From Glandiceps talaboti (lineage: Eukaryota > Hemichordata > Enteropneusta > Spengelidae), in assembly GCF_964340395.1 (NCBI RefSeq), contig NC_135558.1, positions 17,802,771 through 17,866,770 of the forward strand: a stretch of 64,000 nucleotides of DNA, written 5' to 3'. The stretch's first letter is position 1; every line of letters starts with the position of its first letter. A program made the position numbers and the translations under genes. Below are positions 60,601 through 64,000 of this stretch, piece by piece. The notes below the pieces were generated by a model. It did no database searches and was not told the DNA's origin. It saw nothing but the letters and a program-made list of their open reading frames with translations.

Positions 60601-61086
60601 TTAAGAGGAAGTGGGCCCCAAACAATTGTGTAATTTCGAGGCGTGATTATGGGTGCGAAATCTTTCGCAAACTTTAAAACCATTCATGCAAACGGTGGTT
60701 TCCAATATATTTCTCGTGACAGGCCCACTAAAATGTAACGTGAAAAATTGTACGACAAACGCATGCGGAAAATCGCATATTCGTTGGAGGTATTTGCTGT
60801 AAACGATCACAGGAGCTAAGTACTACAACCAGGAAATACAGCAACTTCAAAATACTAGACAAGATATACATGGGCAACTAACCTGGGACATTTGAGGGCG
60901 GAGCGCAATCTCTTTCAGGTCGATTGCTCCTGGTAGTAACCGGTTTAAAAGTTGACATAACAGAACGCCGTCTCTCAGAGTTTGTGCTAAATCGAATGCT
61001 TGAGATCCCTCCCATGTCACTCTGTGGTTTGGAGGGATAACTTGACACTCGATCAGCCACTGCGCGCAATATCTCCATTCCTCCAT
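9388..61086 (-). CDS. vav: Vav-family Rho/Rac GEF, complete gene (27 coding exons)
   Basis: Joined minus-strand CDS of 2739 nt, 912 residues, close to vertebrate Vav (about 845-880). Domains by residue: CH 1-125, acidic tyrosine region 138-185, DH 195-390, PH about 405-510, C1 520-570, first SH3 643-700, S/T-P linker 700-745, SH2 748-840, second SH3 852-911. Vav proteins are cytosolic adaptors that bind phosphotyrosine receptors through SH2 and activate Rac/Rho/Cdc42 through DH-PH-C1. Phosphorylation of acidic-region tyrosines releases autoinhibition. Supporting residues: the CH start [11 protein letters not shown], the DH motif [12 protein letters not shown], a C1 Cys/His pattern, and SH2 FLIRG with the phosphotyrosine-binding Arg. 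Every intron has GT...AG borders and all phases agree. I chose the ATG at 61086 because Vav proteins start exactly there. One alternative exon (5a) replaces 5b. Exons are listed separately. Confidence 0.95.
10325..10620. mobile_element. Family C TIR element, copy 2
   Basis: Reads as the reverse orientation of the 5205-5540 copy: 'aagatagacacaaactaaaa' at the left end and 'caacctagtttagtaaacca' at the right. Shared interior blocks are 'ttccaatgtttacact' and 'ttaattatag'. It ends about 35 bases from exon 26. No coding capacity. Confidence 0.65.
10657..10814 (-). CDS. vav: Vav exon 26: second SH3 domain
   Basis: 158 nt, entering in phase 1 and leaving in phase 0. It encodes [19 protein letters not shown], then EEGNIVNIL and [10 protein letters not shown]: the ALYDF, acidic RT-loop and WW blocks of an SH3 fold. 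In vertebrates this C-terminal SH3 recruits proline-rich partners. Donor is AGA|GTGAGT. Confidence 0.95.
11498..11546. repeat. (AGAC)n microsatellite
   Basis: About 12 tetranucleotide copies inside intron 25. Confidence 0.95.
11672..11753 (-). CDS. vav: Vav exon 25: end of SH2 domain
   Basis: 82 nt, phase 0 in, phase 1 out. Encodes [11 protein letters not shown] then [13 protein letters not shown], matching the SH2 C-terminal helix (ELVEFYQxxSL) and the LDTTLxFPFK ending known in Vav. Donor GTATTATC is a weaker match than at most other exons. Confidence 0.95.
12179..12251. repeat. (ATC)n / (CAC)n trinucleotide repeat
   Basis: About 14 ATC units followed by ACC/CAC units in intron 24. Confidence 0.9.
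12407..12500 (-). CDS. vav: Vav exon 24: central SH2
   Basis: 94 nt, phase 2 in, phase 0 out. Encodes [21 protein letters not shown] and [12 protein letters not shown], the betaD-betaF part of SH2. KHIKI includes the betaD His that contacts phosphotyrosine peptides in the family. Donor CCT|GTAAGT. Confidence 0.94.
12838..13265. repeat. Dispersed element E, copy 1
   Basis: The right half, read on the minus strand, matches 42870-43100 over blocks such as 'gacatcacacgtttatata', 'gatgtaaaccatgatg' and 'gaacctgtttactgagatga'. The left end ('agctcaataagctaact') also matches the left end of the other copy. No ORF. Probably a transposon-derived repeat. Confidence 0.65.
13618..13731 (-). CDS. vav: Vav exon 23: start of SH2 domain
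   Basis: 114 nt, phase 2 in, phase 2 out. With two bases from exon 22 it encodes [15 protein letters not shown], then [19 protein letters not shown]. The Arg in FLIRG is the invariant phosphate-binding Arg, so the domain should be able to bind phosphotyrosine. Confidence 0.95.
13945..14100. mobile_element. Hairpin (foldback) element, family D, copy 1
   Basis: Left end 'ccaatatttttcttcattca' is the inverse of right end 'tgaatgaagaaaaatattgg'; both flanks carry TGTTATTC-like and AACAT sequence. A second copy lies at 63727-63853. Non-coding. Confidence 0.75.
14398..14549 (-). CDS. vav: Vav exon 22: S/T-P-rich linker between SH3-1 and SH2
   Basis: 152 nt, phase 0 in, phase 2 out. Encodes [20 protein letters not shown] and then a run containing [19 protein letters not shown] and DFNRYPW. 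At least seven Ser/Thr-Pro pairs occur. The last residues join exon 23 to start SH2. The linker is longer and more repetitive than those I know from vertebrate Vav, and may carry proline-directed phosphorylation sites or SH3 ligands (inference). Confidence 0.93.
14616..14795. repeat. (CA)n and (CATA)n microsatellites
   Basis: CA repeats to about 14648, mixed sequence, then about 15 CATA units at 14722-14780. Apparent Thr-His and Val-Cys reading frames across it are artefacts. Confidence 0.95.
15079..15299 (-). CDS. vav: Vav exon 21: first SH3 domain
   Basis: 221 nt, phase 1 in, phase 0 out. Ser-rich lead ([13 protein letters not shown]) then [34 protein letters not shown] and [11 protein letters not shown]. 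These are the RT loop, the WWEGR and the FPxxYV blocks of the Vav N-terminal SH3, including the Pro-Pro insertion seen in family members (YxGxPxPP). Donor AAG|GTACTG. Confidence 0.95.
16206..16269 (-). CDS. vav: Vav exon 20: linker
   Basis: 64 nt, phase 0 in, phase 1 out; it is the only block in this interval whose phases connect exon 18/19 to exon 21. Encodes [20 protein letters not shown] plus Ser. Acceptor TTTATAG, donor CAT|GTGAGT. The sequence is not conserved with Vav proteins I know, so the call rests on splice sites and phase. Confidence 0.75.
16515..16805. mobile_element. Family C TIR element, copy 3
   Basis: Ends 'gaagatagacccagactaaa' and 'tagttttagtttgagtctat' are inverted copies. 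Interior shares 'ttaaaccaacatctattcaatagctt' type sequence with copy 1 (split by small differences). Non-coding. Confidence 0.65.
17320..17520. repeat. Tandem repeat, period about 85 bp, ~3 copies
   Basis: Repeats blocks 'gctattactaaaggtg', 'catggt(t/a)gc', 'ttctttt(g/c)(g/a)cc' and 'taaactc(t/c)'. Imperfect intronic minisatellite. Confidence 0.7.
17822..17853. repeat. (AGAT/AGAC)n microsatellite
   Basis: Eight tetranucleotide units. Confidence 0.85.
18155..18187. repeat. (CATT)n microsatellite
   Basis: About seven CATT units. Confidence 0.9.
18281..18735. mobile_element. Foldback element, family F, copy 1
   Basis: Starts near 'aagggggaaattcactcc' and ends 'ggagtcgcattccccttt', inverted counterparts. 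The centre is also palindromic ('tttattagatgctcaatgat' against its inverse near 18565). The right end matches 30520-30560 and the solo end at 33734-33778. Non-coding. Confidence 0.6.
19533..19622. repeat. Tandem AGGTCA half-site repeat next to exon 19
   Basis: Three units of about 40 bp, each with 'gttaaaggtcac' or close variant. AGGTCA is the half-site of nuclear receptors. The array ends directly at the exon 19 donor. Confidence 0.6.
19626..19673 (-). CDS. vav: Vav exon 19: 48-nt linker exon, possibly cassette
   Basis: Phase 0 in and out; encodes [17 protein letters not shown] good pyrimidine tract (CTGCTCTTTATCTGCAG) and donor GAG|GTGAGT flank it. Skipping it would keep the frame, so it may be optional. 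No homology recognised; the call rests on splice signals and phase. Confidence 0.65.
21093..21118 (-). CDS. vav: Vav exon 18: 26-nt proline-rich microexon
   Basis: Phase 1 in, phase 0 out. With one base from exon 17 it encodes APPLPPPRK, a class I/II-like SH3 ligand core directly after the C1 domain. Acceptor TTTTCAG, donor AAG|GTATGT. It is too short for ORF finders, but phase and position fit exactly. Confidence 0.85.
21830..22560. repeat. Degenerate tandem repeat field in intron 17
   Basis: Variants of 'acatgcatgaaccaaattc' and 'tgtctgtctgtt' recur at roughly 90-130 bp. The repeat keeps one plus-strand frame open for 199 codons, but the product is Cys/His/Ser-rich without domain character. 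Confidence 0.65.
22728..22780. repeat. Poly-T / poly-G run
   Basis: About 40 T followed by about 12 G. Confidence 0.9.
22839..22948 (-). CDS. vav: Vav exon 17: second half of C1 zinc finger
   Basis: 110 nt, phase 2 in, phase 1 out. Encodes [20 protein letters not shown] then LSSTGNC and TPARVPGG. Supplies Cys-x2-Cys, His-x2-Cys and the last Cys of the C1 pattern. GIFYQGYKC is nearly the vertebrate GTFYQGYxC. Vav C1 is atypical and stabilises the DH-PH unit rather than binding diacylglycerol (family knowledge). Confidence 0.95.
23140..23505. mobile_element. TIR element, family B, complete copy
   Basis: Starts 'taggcctaaaaaaataattg' and ends with the inverted counterpart 'aatttttttattaggcctaa'; sub-terminal blocks are 'tttcggttaccc' against 'aatcggaacc'. 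About 365 bp and non-coding. Related copies: 48085-48360, 54240-54545 and a fragment at 3697. Confidence 0.75.
23869..24420. repeat. Six extra copies of the exon-16 donor segment within (GATT)n
   Basis: Segments at about 23869, 23941, 24046, 24166, 24280 and 24381 repeat 'tcaccatagaagttt' plus 'cacagcac', i.e. the last ~35 coding bases of exon 16 with its donor. The first three keep GTGAGT (minus strand); the last three read GTGAAT. GATT/TGAT microsatellites separate them. I see no acceptor before the copies. Confidence 0.88.
24451..24546 (-). CDS. vav: Vav exon 16: first half of C1 zinc finger
   Basis: 96 nt, phase 2 in, phase 2 out. Encodes [18 protein letters not shown] then [13 protein letters not shown]. 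His-x12-Cys-x2-Cys is the start of C1. Its 3' end and donor are multiplied into intron 16. Donor ATG|GTGAGT. Confidence 0.95.
25243..25358 (-). CDS. vav: Vav exon 15: end of PH domain
   Basis: 116 nt, phase 0 in, phase 2 out. Encodes [15 protein letters not shown], then [20 protein letters not shown]. The KxKW helix corresponds to the C-terminal PH helix (KRKWMEQFEMA) of Vav2/3. Donor CA|GTGAGT; the codon is completed as Gln by exon 16. Confidence 0.92.
25473..25514 (-). pseudogene. Exon-14 duplicate, 42-nt in-frame cassette (copy 4)
   Basis: Copy of the last 42 bases of exon 14, between an AACAG acceptor and an intact GTAAGTT donor. It reads [14 protein letters not shown] with no stop and would add 14 residues in frame. 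The acceptor lacks a good pyrimidine tract. Whether it is spliced is unknown. Confidence 0.6.
25584..25626 (-). pseudogene. Exon-14 duplicate, degenerate copy 3
   Basis: Same segment with donor changed to GTTATT and acceptor changed to TTAAAG. Probably not a functional exon. Confidence 0.6.
25691..25732 (-). pseudogene. Exon-14 duplicate, 42-nt in-frame cassette (copy 2)
   Basis: Reads [14 protein letters not shown] between AACAG and GTAAGTT. Phases 0/0 match the exon 14-15 junction, so inclusion would preserve frame and repeat a PH-loop segment. Period to the true exon is about 107 bp. Confidence 0.65.
25798..25884 (-). CDS. vav: Vav exon 14: PH domain loop
   Basis: 87 nt, phase 0 in and out. 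Encodes [20 protein letters not shown] then NLPASKAGR, corresponding to the 'GxxYxxKexIeLh' strand of the Vav PH domain. Acceptor ATTCAG, donor AGG|GTAAGTT. The last 42 bases and the donor recur three more times in intron 14. Confidence 0.92.
28733..29001 (+). other. Opposite-strand open block with matching splice signals (unclassified)
   Basis: Plus-strand frame reading [20 protein letters not shown] up to tgcaag|gtaaaa (about 28849). After a putative acceptor ctttctcccag (28912-28922) it continues in phase 0 as [20 protein letters not shown] then stop TGA. This may be the relic of a DNA-transposon protein or a nested gene fragment. I cannot assign it, and no start or promoter is evident. 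Confidence 0.3.
29377..29470. repeat. (GT)n microsatellite
   Basis: GT run with a few GC interruptions, preceded by a 'gatgtgcatgt' rich stretch from 29250. Confidence 0.95.
29872..29917 (-). CDS. vav: Vav exon 13: PH strand
   Basis: 46 nt, phase 2 in, phase 0 out: [15 protein letters not shown], equivalent to YAFLLDKALLICKRR of vertebrate Vav. Acceptor TTCACAG, donor AGG|GTAAGT. Confidence 0.95.
30113..30560. mobile_element. Foldback element, family F, copy 2
   Basis: Near-complete palindrome of about 450 bp. Left: 'aaggggaacaccactc', 'agagaaacatcaagttgatc', 'atgggagtcagcagaaataa'. Right: inverses of each, ending 'gagtggcgttcccctt'. Non-coding. Confidence 0.8.
30701..30805 (-). CDS. vav: Vav exon 12: DH end to PH start
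   Basis: 105 nt, phase 2 in, phase 2 out. Encodes [20 protein letters not shown] then [21 protein letters not shown] is the DH-PH hinge motif (YGRPKIDGELK). Acceptor is AAAG, weaker than most; donor AG|GTAGGT. Confidence 0.92.
31554..31627 (-). CDS. vav: Vav exon 11: last DH helix
   Basis: 74 nt, phase 0 in, phase 2 out. [19 protein letters not shown] then SEIQQ; matches [19 protein letters not shown] of the family. Confidence 0.96.
32090..32210. repeat. CACATG/CATGTG motif cluster
   Basis: 'gtcacatgactaacatgtga' appears twice within 70 bp with further single CATGTGA sites. Similar clusters lie at 41420-41625 and 53770-54075. These are E-box (CAnnTG) palindromes. Confidence 0.6.
32231..32302 (-). 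CDS. vav: Vav exon 10: DH domain
   Basis: 72 nt, phase 0 in and out. [20 protein letters not shown] then EAMQ. Same position as the xLxxALxAMx helix of Vav DH. Confidence 0.95.
32780..32875 (-). CDS. vav: Vav exon 9: DH catalytic core helix
   Basis: 96 nt, phase 0. [20 protein letters not shown] then [12 protein letters not shown]. This is conserved region 3 of DH, with the Gln, Arg and Lys (MQRxLKYxLL) that contact the GTPase switch regions in Vav structures. All are present, so exchange activity is expected. Confidence 0.97.
32966..33260. repeat. (CA)n / (CATA)n compound microsatellite
   Basis: Alternating CA and CATA blocks in intron 8. Long Thr-His/Val-Cys reading frames here are artefacts. 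Confidence 0.95.
33379..33576 (-). CDS. vav: Vav exon 8: DH domain
   Basis: 198 nt, phase 0. [66 protein letters not shown]. Matches LLRVHTHFLKEMK..VYGRYCSQVESA of the family. Confidence 0.96.
33734..34075. repeat. Solo end of family F fused to (GT)n-rich tract
   Basis: 'aagggaacgccactccagga' at 33736 is the family F terminus. It is followed immediately by GT-rich microsatellite from 33780 to about 34060 instead of the rest of the element. Confidence 0.65.
34134..34202 (-). CDS. vav: Vav exon 7: DH domain
   Basis: 69 nt, phase 0. [20 protein letters not shown] then NIE, matching HFLKPLQ...QDIEIIFINIE. Donor GAG|GTAAGT. Confidence 0.96.
34525..34620 (-). CDS. vav: Vav exon 6: start of DH domain
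   Basis: 96 nt, phase 0. [20 protein letters not shown] then [12 protein letters not shown]. The Glu in [10 protein letters not shown] is the CR1 residue of DH that contacts the GTPase. It accepts either 5a or 5b. Confidence 0.96.
35403..35915. repeat. Diverged inverted repeat, arms about 120-150 bp
   Basis: Blocks 'tgcaataattg', 'gatgtttaactggaagcaaa' and 'tactacaattcctg' of the left arm recur inverted at 35789-35915. Foldback element, no ORF. Confidence 0.7.
36160..36320. repeat. Minisatellite, period about 52 bp, ~3 copies
   Basis: Units share 'gcaatgcatcatggtaga' and 'tgatagcatgggtgcaag'. Related 'ttgcatcatgggaaa' motifs recur three times at 36535-36605. Confidence 0.7.
36776..36899 (-). 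CDS. vav: Vav exon 5b: acidic tyrosine region (canonical alternative)
   Basis: 124 nt, phase 2 in, phase 0 out. [20 protein letters not shown] then [27 protein letters not shown] and DDDIYGEL correspond to human Vav1 Tyr160 and Tyr174 contexts (EDLYDCV, DEIYEDL), the autoinhibitory tyrosines phosphorylated by Src/Syk kinases. Donor CAG|GTGAGA. Exon 4 joins either this or 5a. Confidence 0.94.
37005..37131 (-). CDS. vav: Vav exon 5a: alternative acidic tyrosine region
   Basis: 127 nt, phase 2 in, phase 0 out, the same phases as 5b. [20 protein letters not shown] then [20 protein letters not shown]. It aligns with 5b: both start DExD, have Tyr at position 14 and a second Tyr (29 versus 27) followed by xxLC. 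It is more acidic and has five tyrosines. HVYINL contains a Y-x-N motif, the Grb2-SH2 preference (inference). Donor GAG|GTGAGG; acceptor CTCTCAG. Joining 5a to 5b would read TGA at once, so the pair appears mutually exclusive. Confidence 0.85.
37132..37386. repeat. Tandem duplicates of the exon-5a acceptor (six junctions)
   Basis: Six units of 44-49 bp counting the true exon end (boundaries near 37154, 37201, 37250, 37295, 37342). Each contains 'gtctatttcactgaga', which on the minus strand is the CTCAG acceptor and the first ~20 exon-5a bases. They lie upstream of exon 5a in the transcript and contain stop codons if read through. Confidence 0.9.
38413..38424 (-). promoter_or_regulatory. CTCF-like core motif
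   Basis: Minus strand CCACTAGGTGGC fits the core CCASYAGRKGGC exactly. Motif evidence only. Confidence 0.4.
38617..38691 (-). CDS. vav: Vav exon 4: linker with first regulatory tyrosine
   Basis: 75 nt, phase 2 in, phase 2 out. [20 protein letters not shown] then [13 protein letters not shown] corresponds to human Vav1 Tyr142 (DEDIYSGL). Donor CGA|GTAAGT leaves GA for the Asp codon completed by 5a or 5b (both begin with T). Confidence 0.95.
39212..39267 (-). CDS. vav: Vav exon 3: end of CH domain
   Basis: 56 nt, phase 0 in, phase 2 out. [18 protein letters not shown], aligned with VLHTLSxLSxxxxAxxRG of vertebrates. Donor GC|GTAAGT. Confidence 0.94.
41420..41625. promoter_or_regulatory. CATGTGAC / ATTGGCT cluster
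   Basis: Four to five ACATGTGAC sites and two 'tttcattggct' (inverted CCAAT) blocks alternate within 200 bp just beyond exon 2's donor. Candidate enhancer; sequence motif only. Confidence 0.4.
41646..41762 (-). CDS. vav: Vav exon 2: CH domain
   Basis: 117 nt, phase 0. [20 protein letters not shown] then [19 protein letters not shown]; matches [29 protein letters not shown]. Donor AAG|GTAAGG. Confidence 0.97.
42870..43100. repeat. Dispersed element E, copy 2
   Basis: Opposite orientation match to 12838-13265 ('gacatcacgcgtttatata', 'gatgtaaaccatgatg', 'gaacctgtttactgagatga'). Confidence 0.65.
43996..44452. mobile_element. Long-TIR element, family G, copy 1
   Basis: About 455 bp with TIRs of about 130 bp: 'caatctgatcaaaatccgat' at the left, the inverse 'tctgattttaatcagattg' at the right, with the matching inner block 'gttacgtttactgtcg' against 'cgacagtaaacataac'. 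Interior shows no transposase. Confidence 0.8.
45440..45780. repeat. Tandem cassette with (CA)n arrays
   Basis: 'actagtgatgtccacacac' occurs about five times, each time followed by CA repeats and in three cases by 'aacttggtgtgatact'. Cassette and microsatellite were amplified together. Confidence 0.85.
46945..47155. mobile_element. Long-TIR element, family G, copy 2
   Basis: Ends 'caatctgattaaaatctga' and 'ggattttaatcagattg' are inverted copies; inner blocks 'tatttacctttattccatcg' and 'cgatgaatagaggtaaata' also pair. Shorter than copy 1. Confidence 0.78.
48085..48360. mobile_element. Family B TIR element, copy
   Basis: Shares 'gcaagaaatagtg', 'acatctgatgagaagaaa', 'acacagagac' and the end 'aatcggaa...tttttttattag' with 23140-23505. 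Confidence 0.7.
53770..54075. repeat. CCAAT / CACATGAC minisatellite in intron 1
   Basis: About seven units of 30-45 bp containing 'gccaatcaaattttggtaa' and, in most, 'gttgtcacatgacaaa'. Each unit thus joins a CCAAT box to a TCACATGA E-box. Confidence 0.8.
54240..54545. mobile_element. Family B TIR element, copy
   Basis: Over 80 percent identical by eye to 23210-23490 ('ttccaatctgtaatggctgt', 'accaataacacagagaccat'). Confidence 0.75.
54831..54920. repeat. (CA)n-rich microsatellite
   Basis: CA repeats with TA, GA and GC interruptions. Confidence 0.9.
57527..58083. mobile_element. Large foldback element, arms about 190 bp
   Basis: Left arm 'gacaaccattctttctttca' to 'gatgaggattgggt' (57534-57650) returns inverted as 'acccaatcctcatcc' to 'gaatggttgtc' (57949-58082). 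Apparent ORFs inside are palindrome by-products. Confidence 0.82.
60883..61086 (-). CDS. vav: Vav exon 1: start codon and CH domain
   Basis: 204 nt, 68 codons. [68 protein letters not shown]. Matches the vertebrate N-terminus MELWRQCTHWLI and junction RPQMSQ|. The CH domain takes part in autoinhibition of DH. The frame is open 80 codons further upstream, but that sequence has no Vav similarity. Confidence 0.97.
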
Positions 61087-62880
<1,794 letters not shown>

Positions 62881-63141
62881 ATGAACAGAGGTAAACTACA
62901 AACAGATACATCCCACTTCATCAAGGAACGGTATGAAGACACCTCTCTGGTCATCTACCGAAAACAGCAGAGGGCAGCTGCAAGTGCAGTACCTCATTCA
63001 CCACCACCACCAGAGAAAAAGCCAAGCACAATCCGATACAGTCGCTATGGAAATGAAGCTGTGACTATCCACAAAGAAGGAAATGTGGTAATAAAGAGAG
63101 ACCCTCAGGCTGTTCAGTCACAACTGTGCATCGTCATGTAA
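62881..63141 (+). CDS. Small protein or last exon ending in a CAAX box
   Basis: 86 codons from ATG to TAA. Contains HFIKERYEDTSLVIYRKQQR, a PHSPPPPEKKP segment, TIRYSRYGNEAVTIHKEGNV and the terminus SQLCIVM. CIVM is a CAAX box of the Met-ending type that farnesyltransferase prefers, so the product is probably membrane-anchored (inference). The middle looks like a WW/SH3-type proline ligand. An in-frame TAA directly precedes the ATG, and an eight-codon upstream ORF ends at that TAA. Either this is an intact small gene, or the final exon of a longer gene using an acceptor at about 62888 or 62907. Family not recognised. Confidence 0.6.
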   Translation: MNRGKLQTDTSHFIKERYEDTSLVIYRKQQRAAASAVPHSPPPPEKKPSTIRYSRYGNEAVTIHKEGNVVIKRDPQAVQSQLCIVM

Positions 63142-63321
63142 AGACTACTTAACTACAGAGACAGTTGTTGATGGTGGACTTACCAGTAAGATTCCACTAC
63201 AGTATGGTTCACCAGACATAACCATGTATGTACCTTATACCTTGTACCTTGTAGTCTTCACTTCCAAAATTGGTCCACCAGGGACTATAACTTGAAGGTT
63301 CTGACGAGAGTGGAGGTGGGC

Positions 63322-63560
63322 GTTTAGATGGACCTCGTGGGGTGCTGGTTTCTTATGTGGATTTTGAATGTCTCACAAGATTGAATGTCAACAGTACTTT
63401 GTGATAAGCTGTTCCATAATACCGTAGCTTCCGGAAAAAAGGAATGGATGAAGGAGGTTGTGTAGTGGTACATTTCAACTTGTTTGTTATGGGTTCTTCT
63501 ACTTAGCATGATTTTGGGTATGACTGTGAGTGTGAATGTTCATAGACCCTGGATTCAGAG
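63322..63560 (-). pseudogene. 3' remnant of a LINE (non-LTR) reverse-transcriptase ORF
   Basis: Minus-strand frame 63509-63324 reads YTTSFIHSFFPEATVLWNSL then SQSTVDIQSCETFKIHIRN. The SFFPxxxxxWNSLxxxxVxxxSxxxFK pattern is the usual C-terminal end of ORF2 in Jockey/CR1-type LINEs. Only the last ~60 residues remain. Confidence 0.75.
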
Positions 63561-63726
63561 TTACTATCGGTCATGAAAATTTCTAAACAGAGTCAACAAA
63601 TTTGTGTGGGAGTGTTTTTTTTTTTGTGTGTGTAATGAACTCCAAGTTGATTTTTGCCTAATATAGAATATATATTGACAACATGTTGTAATTGTCAGGT
63701 TTGGTTAACTTAGACTGTAACTAGAT

Positions 63727-63853
63727 ATTATTCCCCAATATTTTTCTTCATTCAGCCAAGGAAAATATGAGTGACCTAAGGGGTCTTTGTCACAACCCTT
63801 AGGTAAATGAGTATTTTCTGGCTGAATGAAGAAAAATATATTGGAGAATAACA
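63727..63853. mobile_element. Hairpin element, family D, copy 2
   Basis: Arms of about 55 bp: 'ccccaatatttttcttcatt' and inverse 'aatgaagaaaaatatattgg', each followed inward by a 'gacctaaggg' block. Same family as 13945-14100. Confidence 0.82.
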
Positions 63854-64000
63854 TGATTAAACCAGTGCCAGTAATATCAAAGAAAAATCGGGGAGAGAAT
63901 GGTAATTTTGAATATTTTGATTCATATTTCGAACACAGCAAAACAAGTGATGTAGACATGTGTTGTCATGACGTAGAGTAACCTGAGTATATATTCCATA

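Larger units (their letters stand above)
41763..60882. other. Vav intron 1 (19.1 kb), no nested gene recognised
   Basis: Large first intron. I examined the longer reading frames (42552-42929, 44013-44303, 50595-50960) and found no protein character. It holds several TIR and foldback elements, a CA cassette array, CCAAT/CACATG minisatellite, long CA tract (54831-54920), a C run (56057-56067), and a GC-richer end (60.25-60.9 kb) next to exon 1. Confidence 0.7.
63142..64000. other. 3' flank of CAAX reading frame with LINE and hairpin remnants
   Basis: No further gene seen. I found no clear AATAAA close after the TAA at 63141. The two repeat-derived features are listed separately. Confidence 0.5.

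Overview
The window is animal (metazoan) nuclear DNA. It is AT-rich, short coding exons are split by kilobase-scale introns with GT...AG borders, and microsatellites, short inverted-repeat elements and one LINE remnant are scattered through it. No operons, ribosome binding sites or prokaryotic features are visible. The main gene keeps all domains and junction positions I recognise from vertebrate Vav, which suggests an intron-conserving marine invertebrate, perhaps a non-vertebrate deuterostome. The species cannot be named from sequence alone.

Most of the window (61086 down to 9388, minus strand) is one complete gene for a Vav-family Rho/Rac guanine-nucleotide exchange factor. I reconstructed 27 coding exons plus one alternative exon. 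All phases agree: the joined CDS is 2739 nt (912 residues plus stop). Order is CH, acidic phosphotyrosine region, DH, PH, C1, linker, SH3, S/T-P-rich linker, SH2, SH3. Intron 1 alone is 19.1 kb.

Left edge (1-379, minus): 5' part of an intronless uncharacterised gene with a TATA box. About 449-9387 is intergenic DNA plus the Vav 3' UTR, whose end I cannot fix. Right edge: the Vav 5' flank with ETS-like motifs, a roughly 119-bp CT tract, a small plus-strand reading frame (62881-63141) ending in a CAAX box, a LINE reverse-transcriptase tail on the minus strand, and a hairpin repeat.

The most unusual content is in Vav splicing architecture. (1) Exons 5a and 5b are homologous, adjacent, same-phase alternatives for the autoinhibitory tyrosine region. 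Splicing both together would put TGA at the first codon of 5b, so they look mutually exclusive. (2) At three separate exons (5a acceptor, 14 donor, 16 donor) the piece of DNA spanning the splice junction has been tandemly multiplied into the neighbouring intron (6, 4 and 7 copies). Two exon-14 copies have kept in-frame 42-nt cassettes with both splice signals. Introns also hold several families of foldback/TIR elements and CACATG/CCAAT motif arrays.
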